64,000 bases of DNA from positions 434,001 through 498,000 of the forward strand of contig OY780932.1 of the NCBI GenBank assembly GCA_963675945.1, read 5' to 3'. Source of the stretch: G963556115 sp963675945. GTDB lineage: Bacteria; Planctomycetota; SZUA-567. How positions within the stretch are numbered: the stretch's first letter is position 1; each line of letters starts with the position of its first letter. The position numbers were made by a program, and so were the translations under genes. Under the pieces are notes generated by a model. It did not search any database and had not been told where the DNA came from. It saw only the letters and a program-made list of their open reading frames with translations. Shown piece after piece: positions 48,101 through 56,420 of this stretch.

Positions 48101-48987
48101 TCAGTACTATAAGTCTCAAGCGGCGTAGAGAAGAGTTCACCGTCCAGAGCGGTAATTTCGATAGATCCCGCAAAGTCTACCGGCCCCTTGCCGGCACCGG
48201 TCACTACCCGACTCTGCGCCGCAGCATTCTGCTCAAAATGTATCAACGGATATATCTTAGGGCTGGTAGTCGTATCGGCGATACGCTGATTAATCTCTTC
48301 AAGTGGGGTAGCTTCAGCAAAAGCGAAGACCGTCTTCCTACCACTCTGCGCGAGCATAAAGGTCTCTGTCCCTTGAGTCAGGGCTATTCCATCCTCCCCC
48401 TGCACCACCTGCTCAGCCTTGGCCAGTATAGTCGATTGAATCGCTGCATACCTCTTCTCAGTAAGTTCGGAGATATTACTAATTTCGATAGCAGAATCAC
48501 TGCTGGAGGACTGGAGTGAAGAGAATAAGGGCTTACCTGCATAGGTAGTAATTTCAAGCGTATTCTTGATCTGAGCTATAGCATCCTGAACCTGAGTATT
48601 ATCAGCATAGTTTACTCCTGGTCCAATCTGCTGAGTAATTTCATCCAAATTACTCCTTAGATCCTTTAGTCCAGCGCTCACGGTCTGGAGCCGATTATGC
48701 AGATCCTGCCCCGTACGCAACCCGCTGAGATCGGGAGCCACTCGTGCCTGAGCCGCATTGGAGATGCTGGTAATATTTGACGGAGTAAAACCTGAAGCCA
48801 CGGTAGTTCTACTATCATCATTCTTTTTATCACTGATCTCAACCTCAACCCCGACGGTCAAGGCCATCCTCTGACTCAACAAAGCACTATCGAATGTCGA
48901 ATAGACATCTTCATAATGTTTCTGAGCATTCTTGCTGCTCTCTAGCACTGAGTTACCGGTCAAGCCGTCATTGATCAACGCATCCAT
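45169..48987 (-). CDS. Giant low-complexity protein with faint flagellin-like N-terminus
   Basis: 1272 residues from ATG at 48987 (AGGTG upstream). Residues ~90-170 (VSAGLKDLRSNLDEITQQI ... NTLEITTYAGKPLFSSL) recall the helical N-terminal part of flagellins. The middle (~200-800) is rich in S, T, E, G, A and N with no fold I recognise. From ~850 on the protein is helical, with an Ala/Glu-rich coiled coil (AEERYFANIENAKATIREYG and around). No signal peptide and no membrane helix were seen. Last gene after fabF, but separated by a terminator. It could be an axial-filament-like or surface structural protein; function not established. Confidence 0.6.
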   Translation of the reverse strand: MDALINDGLTGNSVLESSKNAQKHYEDVYSTFDSALLSQRMALTVGVEVEISDKKNDDSRTTVASGFTPSNITSISNAAQARVAPDLSGLRTGQDLHNRLQTVSAGLKDLRSNLDEITQQIGPGVNYADNTQVQDAIAQIKNTLEITTYAGKPLFSSLQSSSSDSAIEISNISELTEKRYAAIQSTILAKAEQVVQGEDGIALTQGTETFMLAQSGRKTVFAFAEATPLEEINQRIADTTTSPKIYPLIHFEQNAAAQSRVVTGAGKGPVDFAGSIEITALDGELFSTPLETYSTERNGTYHQRDGRIVEGDKSVMAMSEHLGDNRTVGTINLADDHVVDGQDVDNMRRSNHALTRSEAFNERLSRDRREGDGFAVTPLDTGASSGSLTAGSELRDSARSTNYTANFTATSPEAADDVMLLPKEEESTPYVTLQQQEAGITGTDSLNQVASRMSDVADQEQPETSTLGDSGMFASATEDNGDTDAERNFEGTANKTVLTDQKAQDMPYVSAGSAGRAEAEEGIDSAVVAETQPRGSGQVTSASAAIEGDTVSSELDRNTLGVLQGEGVAVSADQESRSGNPGLTVQGQEQNAANAQSSAGSTSVGAESTISAASGPGAGAVVESESNETEESAESTAENMLTRKGRYIGTNPIHELESIRGTVADTLLFTLRGDLGEMDYAVAAGVAVDTLSLAINTTTSYTGVTASTANGNLSLAGVSSLLDSTRVVVAADASGFEAGDGSADGGGENLAQANSGNMRQRQAVLTTADSDALGINSFTDQVDVSGLGRTEAVSGSVYDVYSFAEKQTPPELSDNPQLARRVLNTAYRYIGAVESNIEALKSNTMRAAYEALERVGAKILGGGESQISSAEESDRILNNIAVEMNNSISLNGGRALESSPSASLNLLNNIENTAGKFTNRGISSVENTLLAKRLSNYQAATDYALEVYDEEEELELEQSAEETEANSGGYSDVQSTVERFAENITEARYGLEMMREYYARAVAKNEADAEAAQYAEERYFANIENAKATIREYGREYEAALSYTESIEEAASSRMSAERREQLGAAASSTVAGLEAAAELAVTRVPEPEGVGGNAAIDSVQPGSGIERVLEAARTAQESVASERLRQEAVQGKGMVAAEVMDSFTSQQAVAVTGAGQGSSVVAPAFEDGKYRGVVALFEDKIGTAVVRGQEYTLKSLEGGLAEMTESEPEVVASILEQAAQDMVVIDQDIADLRSQELEQEGEELLAAFESYGSELSANNPAVVAHAAEVRR

Positions 48988-49149
48988 GCCCACACCTAAA
49001 ATACCCAAACACCAAAAATTTACCCGCCAACATTTTATAATACCTAATATTATTATACCCCTGAAGTTCTAACTTGTAAATCAAACTTTTTTACTTTATC
49101 TGTATTTCCGGTATTGACTGAGACCAATTTTTCCTAATCCTACCCAAAA

Positions 49150-49184
49150 CACAAGGAGCGCAGGACAAATCTGCACTCCTTGTG
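49150..49184 (-). terminator. Rho-independent terminator of fab operon
   Basis: CACAAGGAG-C-GCAG and CTGC-A-CTCCTTGTG pair with one mismatch around GACAAAT. On the minus strand TTTTGGGT follows. Located 35 bp after the fabF stop. Confidence 0.85.
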
Positions 49185-49218
49185 AGTAAAAAGCTTACGG
49201 TTATACCGGCAACACCAA

Positions 49219-50514
49219 CTAATCCATATACCTACCAATAAGTATTGAGGCGTTATGTCCGCCAAAACCTAGAGAATTGGAGACGGCATACCTAATCTCG
49301 CGCTTTTTGGCAGTATTCGGCGTGACATCCAGATCACAGTCAGGATCCAGTGTCTCATAGTTAATTGTCGGTGGCACAACCCCGTCACGAATCGCCAGCG
49401 CACAGAAACCAAGCTCGACCCCGCCGGCGGCACCAAGCATATGACCGGTACAACTCTTGGTAGAGCTAATAGATACCTTGCGTGCTATCTCCTCACCGAG
49501 CGCCAGCTTGATACCAGCAATCTCAGACTTGTCATTGAGCGGTGTAGAGGTACCATGCGCATTGATATAATCAATATCGCTTGCCTGAATACCGCCCTGC
49601 TCCATCGCTATATTCATAGCTCTGGCAATACCCTCACCCTGATCACTCGGTGCAGTAATATGCGATGCATCATCGGTAAATCCATAACCGAGTACCTCGG
49701 CATAAATTCTGGCCCCACGCGCCTTGGCATGCTCCAGTTCTTCAAGAATCAGACTACCAGCACCTTCCCCCATGACAAAACCATCACGGTCTTTATCGAA
49801 TGGTCGACAGGCTCTTGCCGGATCATCATTCCTGGTAGAGAGCGCTTTCATGCTAGAGAAGCCTCCCAGCCCCATAATGCCGATACCTGCTTCACTACCT
49901 CCCGCCACCATAACATCGGCATCACCTACTTGAATATGCCTGAAAGCCAGACCTAGCGCATGCGAACCCGAAGCACAGGCGGTTACCGGTGCATAATTAA
50001 TACCTTTAAAGCCCAATTCAATCGCAACCTGCCCACATCCGGCATTGACCATAAGCAGAGGCACGCTGAACGGCGAAATGCGTTTAGCTGCCTTGCGCGG
50101 TTTATCCCCTTCACCGTCACCATAATTCACCAGATATTTTCTAAGCTGTTCTTCAACCGAGAGAATACCGCCAATACCGCTTGCAAACACAGTTCCACAC
50201 CGTTCAAGGTTGAGACTCTCCAGATCCAGCCCGGCATCATCTCTTGCCATCAGGGTCGACGCCACAGTGAAATGCACAAATTTATCCACTCGTTTCGCTT
50301 CCCGAGGATTCATATACTTTTCAATATTAAAACCCTTTACCTGGCAGCCAAAATGCACACTGAAACCTGCATGATCAATACTGTCATCGAAAGTAGCAGC
50401 TCCACTAACTCCTTTTTGCACAGCGTCCCAACTCTCTTGTGTTCCGATACCTACAGGAGTAACCAGCCCCACTCCAGTAACCACCACTCTTCTTAATTCT
50501 ATAGTTTTTCCCAT
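49219..50514 (-). CDS. fabF: 3-oxoacyl-ACP synthase II
   Basis: 431 residues. TACASGSHALGLAF has the active-site Cys, NAHGTSTPLND the first catalytic His and SSTKSCTGHMLGAAGGVE the Lys/second His. KS II type, elongating acyl-ACP and giving unsaturated and longer chains. Last gene of the fatty acid cluster. Confidence 0.95.
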   Translation of the reverse strand: MGKTIELRRVVVTGVGLVTPVGIGTQESWDAVQKGVSGAATFDDSIDHAGFSVHFGCQVKGFNIEKYMNPREAKRVDKFVHFTVASTLMARDDAGLDLESLNLERCGTVFASGIGGILSVEEQLRKYLVNYGDGEGDKPRKAAKRISPFSVPLLMVNAGCGQVAIELGFKGINYAPVTACASGSHALGLAFRHIQVGDADVMVAGGSEAGIGIMGLGGFSSMKALSTRNDDPARACRPFDKDRDGFVMGEGAGSLILEELEHAKARGARIYAEVLGYGFTDDASHITAPSDQGEGIARAMNIAMEQGGIQASDIDYINAHGTSTPLNDKSEIAGIKLALGEEIARKVSISSTKSCTGHMLGAAGGVELGFCALAIRDGVVPPTINYETLDPDCDLDVTPNTAKKREIRYAVSNSLGFGGHNASILIGRYMD

Positions 50515-50624
50515 GATTCGTAATCTTTATTATTTCATATATAAAGCAGATAGACAAAAAAGGTACGCCATATCCCAAGGCCGCAACAAACAATCTATCT
50601 ATTATCAATAATATATTAAGCTAC

Positions 50625-50653
50625 GTGCATGCGCATAAGAAAAGCGCATGCAC
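50625..50653. promoter_or_regulatory. Perfect hairpin between acpP and fabF
   Basis: GTGCATGCGC-N9-GCGCATGCAC, 10-bp arms, lies in the 195-bp gap. No T-run follows on the minus strand. It may be a 3'-stabilising or processing hairpin that raises acpP mRNA over fabF. Confidence 0.6.
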
Positions 50654-50709
50654 CGAAACTGCACAAATACCTTGAAAGTACTAGCAATTCATCTGTACTA
50701 ACGCTCAGA

Positions 50710-50949
50710 TTATGCCAGTTCTTTCTCGATAAAGTTAACAATATCACCGACAGTTACAGGCGGCTCACCATCTTCAGGCACATCGATATCAAACTCATCC
50801 TCGAATTCCATTGTCAACTCAGCAATATCAAGACTATCAGCATTCAAATCATCAACAAATGAAGTTTCAAGCGTAACAGAGTCACGATCAGCCTGGAGCT
50901 GATCACAGATAATATCAATTACCTTCGCTTCAATTTCTTTTCTATCCAT
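50710..50949 (-). CDS. acpP: Acyl carrier protein
   Basis: 79 residues, acidic. ADSLDIAEL contains the phosphopantetheine-bearing Ser in the DSL motif. Carries growing acyl chains for the Fab enzymes encoded around it. RBS AAGGAAAG. Confidence 0.97.
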   Translation of the reverse strand: MDRKEIEAKVIDIICDQLQADRDSVTLETSFVDDLNADSLDIAELTMEFEDEFDIDVPEDGEPPVTVGDIVNFIEKELA

Positions 50950-51126
50950 TTTCTTTCCTTTAAATAATATAACTGGTTACGAGAGTCAGTAACTAATAAT
51001 CCAAATATTTATGCGGAATTATACATAATTCACGCAGCAAGTCCAGTATAACCTTAAAATCTTTTATCCATCTCAGACAGGTTATTAGCATATAAATAAA
51101 ACCAAAATATAAACCTGTAATTAATG

Positions 51127-51861
51127 CTACATAATCATGCCACCATCCACCTGCAAGACCTGTCCAGTAATATAGGAAGCCTCCTCACTTATTAGAAAAT
51201 TCACTGCTTTAGCCACATCTTCCGGCTCACCAAACTGCTTCAGTGGAATAAAACCAAGCATCATATCCTTAGCCTTATCCGAAAGGTTTTCGGTCATCGG
51301 AGTACGGATATATCCTGGGGCTACCGCATTACAACGGATTCCTCTACCTGAGTATTCCTTGGCCGTGGTCTTAGTCAAAGCAATCACCCCGCCCTTGGAA
51401 GCGGAATAATTGGCCTGTCCCGGGTTACCCATAAGTCCGACCACAGAAGCGATGTTGACAATATTACCCGCCCTCTGTTTAGCCATAACTTTCGTAACCG
51501 CCTGCGAACAGAGGAATACCCCTTTAAGGTTGATATTCAGCACAAAATCCCAATCCTCTTCCTTCATCCGTAGCATAAGGTTATCCCGAGTTACTCCGGC
51601 ATTATTCACCAATACATCAATACTACCAAACTCTTCTTTAACCACATCTACCGCCTCACTGATCGCACTTGCAGAAGTCACATCAACGGCTGTGCCCAGA
51701 GTCTTGACCCCGAATTCCGTAGCCAGTTTCTCTGCTGTCTCTTGCGCAGCTTCTGCCATCACATCCCAGATAATGATATTATTACCAGTTGCAGCAAGCT
51801 TCCTGCATATTGCTTCACCAATCCCCCTTGCCCCACCTGTTACAATAGCATTTTTACTCAT
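51127..51861 (-). CDS. fabG: 3-oxoacyl-ACP reductase
   Basis: 244 residues, SDR fold. TGGARGIGEAI (NADPH site), NNAGVTRDNLMLRM, and the catalytic Ser/Tyr/Lys in NIASVVG...YSASKGGV. Start at ATG 51861; an earlier in-frame Met lacks family similarity. NADPH-dependent reduction of 3-oxoacyl-ACP. Confidence 0.95.
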   Translation of the reverse strand: MSKNAIVTGGARGIGEAICRKLAATGNNIIIWDVMAEAAQETAEKLATEFGVKTLGTAVDVTSASAISEAVDVVKEEFGSIDVLVNNAGVTRDNLMLRMKEEDWDFVLNINLKGVFLCSQAVTKVMAKQRAGNIVNIASVVGLMGNPGQANYSASKGGVIALTKTTAKEYSGRGIRCNAVAPGYIRTPMTENLSDKAKDMMLGFIPLKQFGEPEDVAKAVNFLISEEASYITGQVLQVDGGMIM

Positions 51862-51982
51862 AAGTATATTCCAATCTATTACCAAATAACACACACACCA
51901 TCAATACCAGGCTAACAGCCAACAAACACCAAGTTCTGCCGCAGCAGTCAAATAACCACTTACAGCAACTCTTCCAACAAGA

Positions 51983-52915
51983 TTATTGATCCTGCAACCC
52001 CTCAATAACCGTCAACGAATTGACACTGGTCACGTCACAACCCCGGTCTATTCGCTTCATAAGTCCCTGACAAACTCGACCCGGCCCACACTCATAAAAT
52101 GTCCGACTCCCTGTTTTCACTGCAAGCAGCATACTCTGAGTCCAGCGTACCGGGCTGATCAACTGTCTTGCCAACGACTCCCGAATATCCTCATTATTAT
52201 TGAGCACCTTGGCATCGGCATTGTTGATAAAAGTTCCTTCAAACTCCCTTATCGGCACCTCTTCCAACGCCTGCGCCAGACCTGCGCGCGCCGAATCCAT
52301 AATCGGTGAATGAAAAGCAGCACTCACGTTGAGCAGAAGGGCACGCTTGGCACCGGCCTCTTTCGCCAGCTCCACCGCCTTCTCCACCGCCGCCTTCTCA
52401 CCCGATATAACCAGCTGCCCCGGACAGTTATAATTCGCAGGCACCACAATCCCAGCTTCCGCCGCTTCTTCGCATACCCGTTCCACCAAGACGTCTTCAA
52501 GCCCCAGAATCGAAGCCATACCGGTATTCTTCCCGGCGCCTGCAGCCTCCATCAGCTGTCCGCGCTTGCGCACCAGGGTAAGGGCATCCGCAAAGTCTAT
52601 CGCACCAAGGGCGACCAGAGCCGTATATTCACCGAGTGAGAGTCCCGCCGCACCGGTAATCTCTACGTTACACCGCTCACGCAGAGTCTCAAAGAGCGCC
52701 AGGGAAGCCACAAGTAAAGCCGGCTGACAATTCTCAGTCTTGGCTAGATCCTCCTCACTCCCATTGAAGACCAACTCCGAAAGGCTGAATCCCAGGACTT
52801 CATCCGCCTCTTCAAACAAGCTCTTTGCATACCCTCCTGCTTCAAAGCAGTCCTTAGCCATGCCTATTACCTGCGCACCCTGACCAGGAAATAGAAAGAA
52901 TCCACTAATATTCAT
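51983..52915 (-). CDS. fabD: Malonyl-CoA:ACP transacylase
   Basis: 310 residues. FPGQGAQVIGM at the start, the nucleophile in GLSLGEYTAL, and VSAAFHSPIM with the catalytic His. Loads malonyl groups on ACP. Between fabH and fabG. Confidence 0.95.
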   Translation of the reverse strand: MNISGFFLFPGQGAQVIGMAKDCFEAGGYAKSLFEEADEVLGFSLSELVFNGSEEDLAKTENCQPALLVASLALFETLRERCNVEITGAAGLSLGEYTALVALGAIDFADALTLVRKRGQLMEAAGAGKNTGMASILGLEDVLVERVCEEAAEAGIVVPANYNCPGQLVISGEKAAVEKAVELAKEAGAKRALLLNVSAAFHSPIMDSARAGLAQALEEVPIREFEGTFINNADAKVLNNNEDIRESLARQLISPVRWTQSMLLAVKTGSRTFYECGPGRVCQGLMKRIDRGCDVTSVNSLTVIEGLQDQ

Positions 52916-52996
52916 ACCTAACCCCTATGCAAAAGTACCCACTACTAATAAACTACTATCCACAATATAGTCAAATTTTTAGAGGCGAATCAACTC

Positions 52997-53998
52997 CTAC
53001 CACTTGACCAGAGCGCTGGCCCAGGTCAGTCCACCGCCGAAGGTAACCAGACTCAACAGATCTCCCCGCTTGATAACCCCCTGCCGGTTGGCTTCATCCA
53101 AAGCAATCGGAATAGTCGCCGCACTGGTATTTCCATACTTATCCAAATTCATAAAGATTTTATCGAGCGGTATATCCAGACGTTTAGCAGCGCTCTCGAT
53201 AATCCGCGCATTCATCTGATGCGGAATAATCATATCGATATCTTCACGATCATAACCGCACCGCTCAAGCGACTCGAAGACCAGGCGCACAATATTCGAT
53301 ACCGCCTGTTTGAATACGGCTCTACCGTGAATAACGATATAATTCAGGCGTTTCTCCAGCATCTCTGGACTCGGCGGATTCAAGCTACCACCACCCGGCA
53401 GGATCAGCATATCTGCTTCAGCGCCGTTGGAAGCCATATGTGTATCGATAATCTTACTTATCGAATCATCATCGGTCGGGGTCAGAACCGCCGCCCCCGC
53501 CCCATCACCAAAGAGAATACAAGTTCCTCTGTCGGTATAATCAGTAAACCTGGTCAGAACCTCAGCACCGATCACCAGCGCCGTATTTATCACCCCGCTG
53601 GCAATCTGCGTCCGCGCCATCGACAAGCCATAGATAAACCCGCTACACGCCGCCGCCAGATCAAAAGCCGGCACCTGCCTGGCACCGATACCATGCTGCA
53701 CCCTACAGGCGGTAGAAGGGAATATAGTATCTGGAGTCACCGTCGCGACAATTATCATATCAATATCAGCAGCGGTCATCCCGGCATTCTCAATAGCCCG
53801 GTTCGCCGCTATGATACAGAGATCGCTTGTAGCCTGATCATCTGCGACAACACGCCTCTCCTTCATTCCTGTACGCTGCACAATCCACTCATCATTGGTA
53901 TCGACAATCTTCTCAAGATCGGCATTGGTCAACCTCTTCTCCGGCAGATACGATCCGGTTCCCGCAATCTTGACCTGTCTCAAACGTGGCAATTCCAT
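52997..53998 (-). CDS. fabH: 3-oxoacyl-ACP synthase III
   Basis: 333 residues. Cys in FDLAAACSGFIYGL, His in IPHQMNARI and Asn in YGNTSAATIPIAL form the KAS III triad. Starts fatty acid synthesis by condensing an acyl-CoA primer with malonyl-ACP. Follows plsX by 15 bp. Confidence 0.96.
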   Translation of the reverse strand: MELPRLRQVKIAGTGSYLPEKRLTNADLEKIVDTNDEWIVQRTGMKERRVVADDQATSDLCIIAANRAIENAGMTAADIDMIIVATVTPDTIFPSTACRVQHGIGARQVPAFDLAAACSGFIYGLSMARTQIASGVINTALVIGAEVLTRFTDYTDRGTCILFGDGAGAAVLTPTDDDSISKIIDTHMASNGAEADMLILPGGGSLNPPSPEMLEKRLNYIVIHGRAVFKQAVSNIVRLVFESLERCGYDREDIDMIIPHQMNARIIESAAKRLDIPLDKIFMNLDKYGNTSAATIPIALDEANRQGVIKRGDLLSLVTFGGGLTWASALVKW

Positions 53999-54013
53999 TT
54001 ATTACTCCTATTT

Positions 54014-55039
54014 TTATTCGTCATTTCCATCTATTTGTTCATGAAGCACAGCAGTATTCTCCGCGATCAGCCTCTTCAAATCCACCTCCACGCACTGCCT
54101 GGCATTCTTGAGCGCATTATATACCCCAAGCGGCTTGGTAGAACCATGCCCGATCAGACATATCCCGTTCACTCCCAGTAGCGGCATTCCTCCATAAGTA
54201 CTGGCATCGCCTCTGGCAAATGCACTTTTGAGTGTTGACTTAGAGAGATACGCCCCTATCTTACCAGCAAGACTGCTCGTTTCTATCGATGACTTGATCC
54301 AGCCCACCGCCGCCCGCACGACCCCTTCGGCGCACTTGAGCATCGCATTACCGACAAAACCGTCACAGACAATAACGTCACAAGTGCCGTTCCACATATC
54401 ACACCCTTCGACATTACCGATAAAATTAACCGGAGCCTTCTCCAGAAGCGCAAAGGCCTCATTTACCAGCGTATTGCCCTTGCCTCGCTCTTCACCTACA
54501 TTCAGAATTCCTACCCGCGGTTTATTTACTCCAAGCACATGACTGGAGTAGACCGAAGCCATAATCCCATAATCTGCCAAATGCTTGGGCTTACAATTAA
54601 CACTCGCCCCCATATCGCAGACCATACAGAATGAATCACCACTCGGAATTGTCACCGCAATACCGCTCCGGCGCACCCCTTTTATATGGCGCAACCCCAG
54701 CGTTGCCGCTCCTACCGTAGCCGTCGTATTACCCATCGAGATAAGTGCGTCAGCTTCTCCAGACTTTACCAACTGCACCGAGCGTGATATCGAGCTATCC
54801 TTCATCCTCTTGATCGTCTCAAATTTATCGCCCATGCCCACAACCTCTGAGCAATGCACAATCTCTATCTGCTCATGCGTTTCATCCAAGCCGAACTTCT
54901 TCAATTCTGCCGCCAGGGCAGCACCATCACCCACCAGCACCAGGATCACGCCCTTATTATCCTTTATCCAGTCCACCGCTCCATGAATAATCGGGGTGCA
55001 ACCGTTGTCGCTTCCCATTGCATCAATCGCTAGACGCAT
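54014..55039 (-). CDS. plsX: Phosphate acyltransferase PlsX
   Basis: 341 residues. LAIDAMGSDNG start, MGNTTATVGAA, GNVEGCDMWNGTCDVIVCDGFVGN (partly quoted) and GVNGICLIGHGS. Makes acyl-phosphate from acyl-ACP for phospholipid synthesis. The rpmF-plsX-fabHDG order is the standard one. Confidence 0.95.
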   Translation of the reverse strand: MRLAIDAMGSDNGCTPIIHGAVDWIKDNKGVILVLVGDGAALAAELKKFGLDETHEQIEIVHCSEVVGMGDKFETIKRMKDSSISRSVQLVKSGEADALISMGNTTATVGAATLGLRHIKGVRRSGIAVTIPSGDSFCMVCDMGASVNCKPKHLADYGIMASVYSSHVLGVNKPRVGILNVGEERGKGNTLVNEAFALLEKAPVNFIGNVEGCDMWNGTCDVIVCDGFVGNAMLKCAEGVVRAAVGWIKSSIETSSLAGKIGAYLSKSTLKSAFARGDASTYGGMPLLGVNGICLIGHGSTKPLGVYNALKNARQCVEVDLKRLIAENTAVLHEQIDGNDE

Positions 55040-55194
55040 ATATCTTCCTATCTAATAACTTGAATGGGCTTAAATCAGCCAATCATCAGATAATCACTAT
55101 TACTAGTTGAACACACACAATTTACAATTAAAGTTGATTTTATGCCTATTAAAAACCGCACTGAAATCAAGTAACAGTGCGGCAGCTACAACCC

Positions 55195-55377
55195 TTAGAA
55201 TGCTTCTACTTCCACCTTCTTAACACCCTTGTAATAACCACAGGTATCACATACTCTGTGAGGTAGCTTTGCGGAGCTACAGCGTGGACACTCAGCGCTA
55301 GTAGTCGCACTCATTGCATGATGTGAACGTCTCTGACGCTTCTTCATCTTGCTCAACTTATGACGTGGTACTGCCAT
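55195..55377 (-). CDS. rpmF: 50S ribosomal protein L32
   Basis: 60 residues. MAVPRHKLSKMKKRQRRSHH then the zinc-ribbon CPRCSSAKLPHRVCDTCGYYKG with all four cysteines. RBS AAGGAGTAGG. First gene of the fatty acid cluster. Confidence 0.97.
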   Translation of the reverse strand: MAVPRHKLSKMKKRQRRSHHAMSATTSAECPRCSSAKLPHRVCDTCGYYKGVKKVEVEAF

Positions 55378-55415
55378 TTTACCTACTCCTTATTCAACAA
55401 TAGACCTTATATTAC

Positions 55416-55421
55416 ATTATA
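55416..55421 (-). promoter_or_regulatory. -10 box upstream of rpmF
   Basis: A perfect TATAAT on the minus strand preceded by TG, about 40 bp before rpmF. No good -35 at 16-18 bp. Confidence 0.45.
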
Positions 55422-55500
55422 CATCTTTTGAATTCATCAATACCGCAATAATCAGCGTCGCCGCAATCATCGCCGTAAGCACCCAAACAAGTATACATAT

Positions 55501-55525
55501 TCCACCCTTCCAATACAAGGGTGGA
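55501..55525. repeat. Hairpin TCCACCCTT/AAGGGTGGA
   Basis: Perfect 9-bp arms with a 7-nt loop in the 1-kb gap (55378-56420) between rpmF and the 837-aa gene. The sequence 55530-55800 holds nothing recognisable. Confidence 0.55.
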
Positions 55526-55840
55526 CAGAACAATATCCCAATAAAAATATGGATAATACCAGATAAGTCAAGTTAATTCTGCAAATAATGTAATATAGCC
55601 GCGAAATTAAGCCATAGTGTACATCAGCATAGCGAAACCTAGCGCAATTTTCTGCCATTCGCAGCCTGTAAGCGTACACCTAAACTCTCAGGAGTTTTGG
55701 GATTATACACTATTACTCCCATATTAGCGCCAACTCATTACAATATAAGCATAAAACAGGCAATAGATTTTGCTTACTTTTGTCCGCTGCCCGCAGGCGT
55801 TGACAGTCTGGCCGGGAGGGTTATGGCTGGAGACTTCTGC

Positions 55841-55920
55841 TTTTTCCGGGGCTGCCCGTACCCGTTGCGGGCATCAAGACCCCGTATCCCGGCAAACGCT
55901 GTGCGTTTGAGTAGCCGGTG
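55841..55920 (+). repeat. Mosaic GC-rich repeat, copy 2
   Basis: Matches the block at 45021-45075: TTTTTCCGGGGCTGCCCG, then CCCGGCAAACGCTGT and TTTGA. Here the interior carries an extra hairpin, GCCCG...CGGGC. Nearby GCCGG/CCGGC strings add further short stems. Confidence 0.6.
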
Positions 55921-56030
55921 TCCGGCCGACAACCGATATCCGGCCGATAGTTTTTCGCCAGCGTATTACTAAAGCATGGAACTAATTCAAAGGTATTATC
56001 CGCTATGCCTGAAAACATCCACCAACCTCA

Positions 56031-56155
56031 GAAAATCACCTATGTAATTTTCATATTTACGCAAAGCGATGCACCAGCCCTCAGCTTGCAGAGGGCTGTA
56101 TCACCCTATCATCCATACAGAAAATTGCTCTCGCAATTTTCTATATGGATGATAG
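56031..56155. repeat. Cluster of three hairpins of the dispersed families
   Basis: 56031-56052: GAAAATCAC-CTAT-GTAATTTTC. 56075-56098: CAGCCCTC-N8-GAGGGCTG. 56106-56155: a 50-nt hairpin, CTATCATCCATA-CA-GAAAATTGC / GCAATTTTC-TA-TATGGATGATAG. The order CAGCC-hairpin, TGTATCAC, TATCATCCATAC, GAAAATTGC recurs at 60654-60721. Confidence 0.8.
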
Positions 56156-56240
56156 ACTAAGCGTAGCTAGACGTTTTGCGTAGGAAGCATATTTAAGTGG
56201 CGGGAAGAAAAATAAATGTTGCATAGAAAAGATGTCTCAA

Positions 56241-56373
56241 TTAGAAATTCCGCTCCGGGCTACGCCCTGCGCTTCATTTCTAACTGTTTAGAGTCCACCA
56301 TAAATTAATCATATTTTTATCTGGAAAATTAGACCACCTTAAACAACTGTCCTATTTCTTTAGACCATTATAA
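56241..56373. mobile_element. Remnant IS3-type terminal sequences
   Basis: 56241-56283 is a hairpin with the same 27-nt loop (core CTCCGGGCTACGCCCTGCGC) as the one after the intact transposase. 56294-56336 reads TCCACCATA...ATTAGACCA, matching the right end of the intact element. 56334-56373 reads CCACCTTA...TTTAGACCATTATA, an inverted match to its left end. No transposase sequence remains here. Confidence 0.75.
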
Positions 56374-56420
56374 TATTTGTGGGGAATTGTCTTGCAGATG
56401 AATTATAGGGATTATAGGTT

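Noticed and set aside
55467..55679. Small open frame in the rpmF upstream gap
   Set aside because: No RBS, odd composition, spans a hairpin; no protein-like features.
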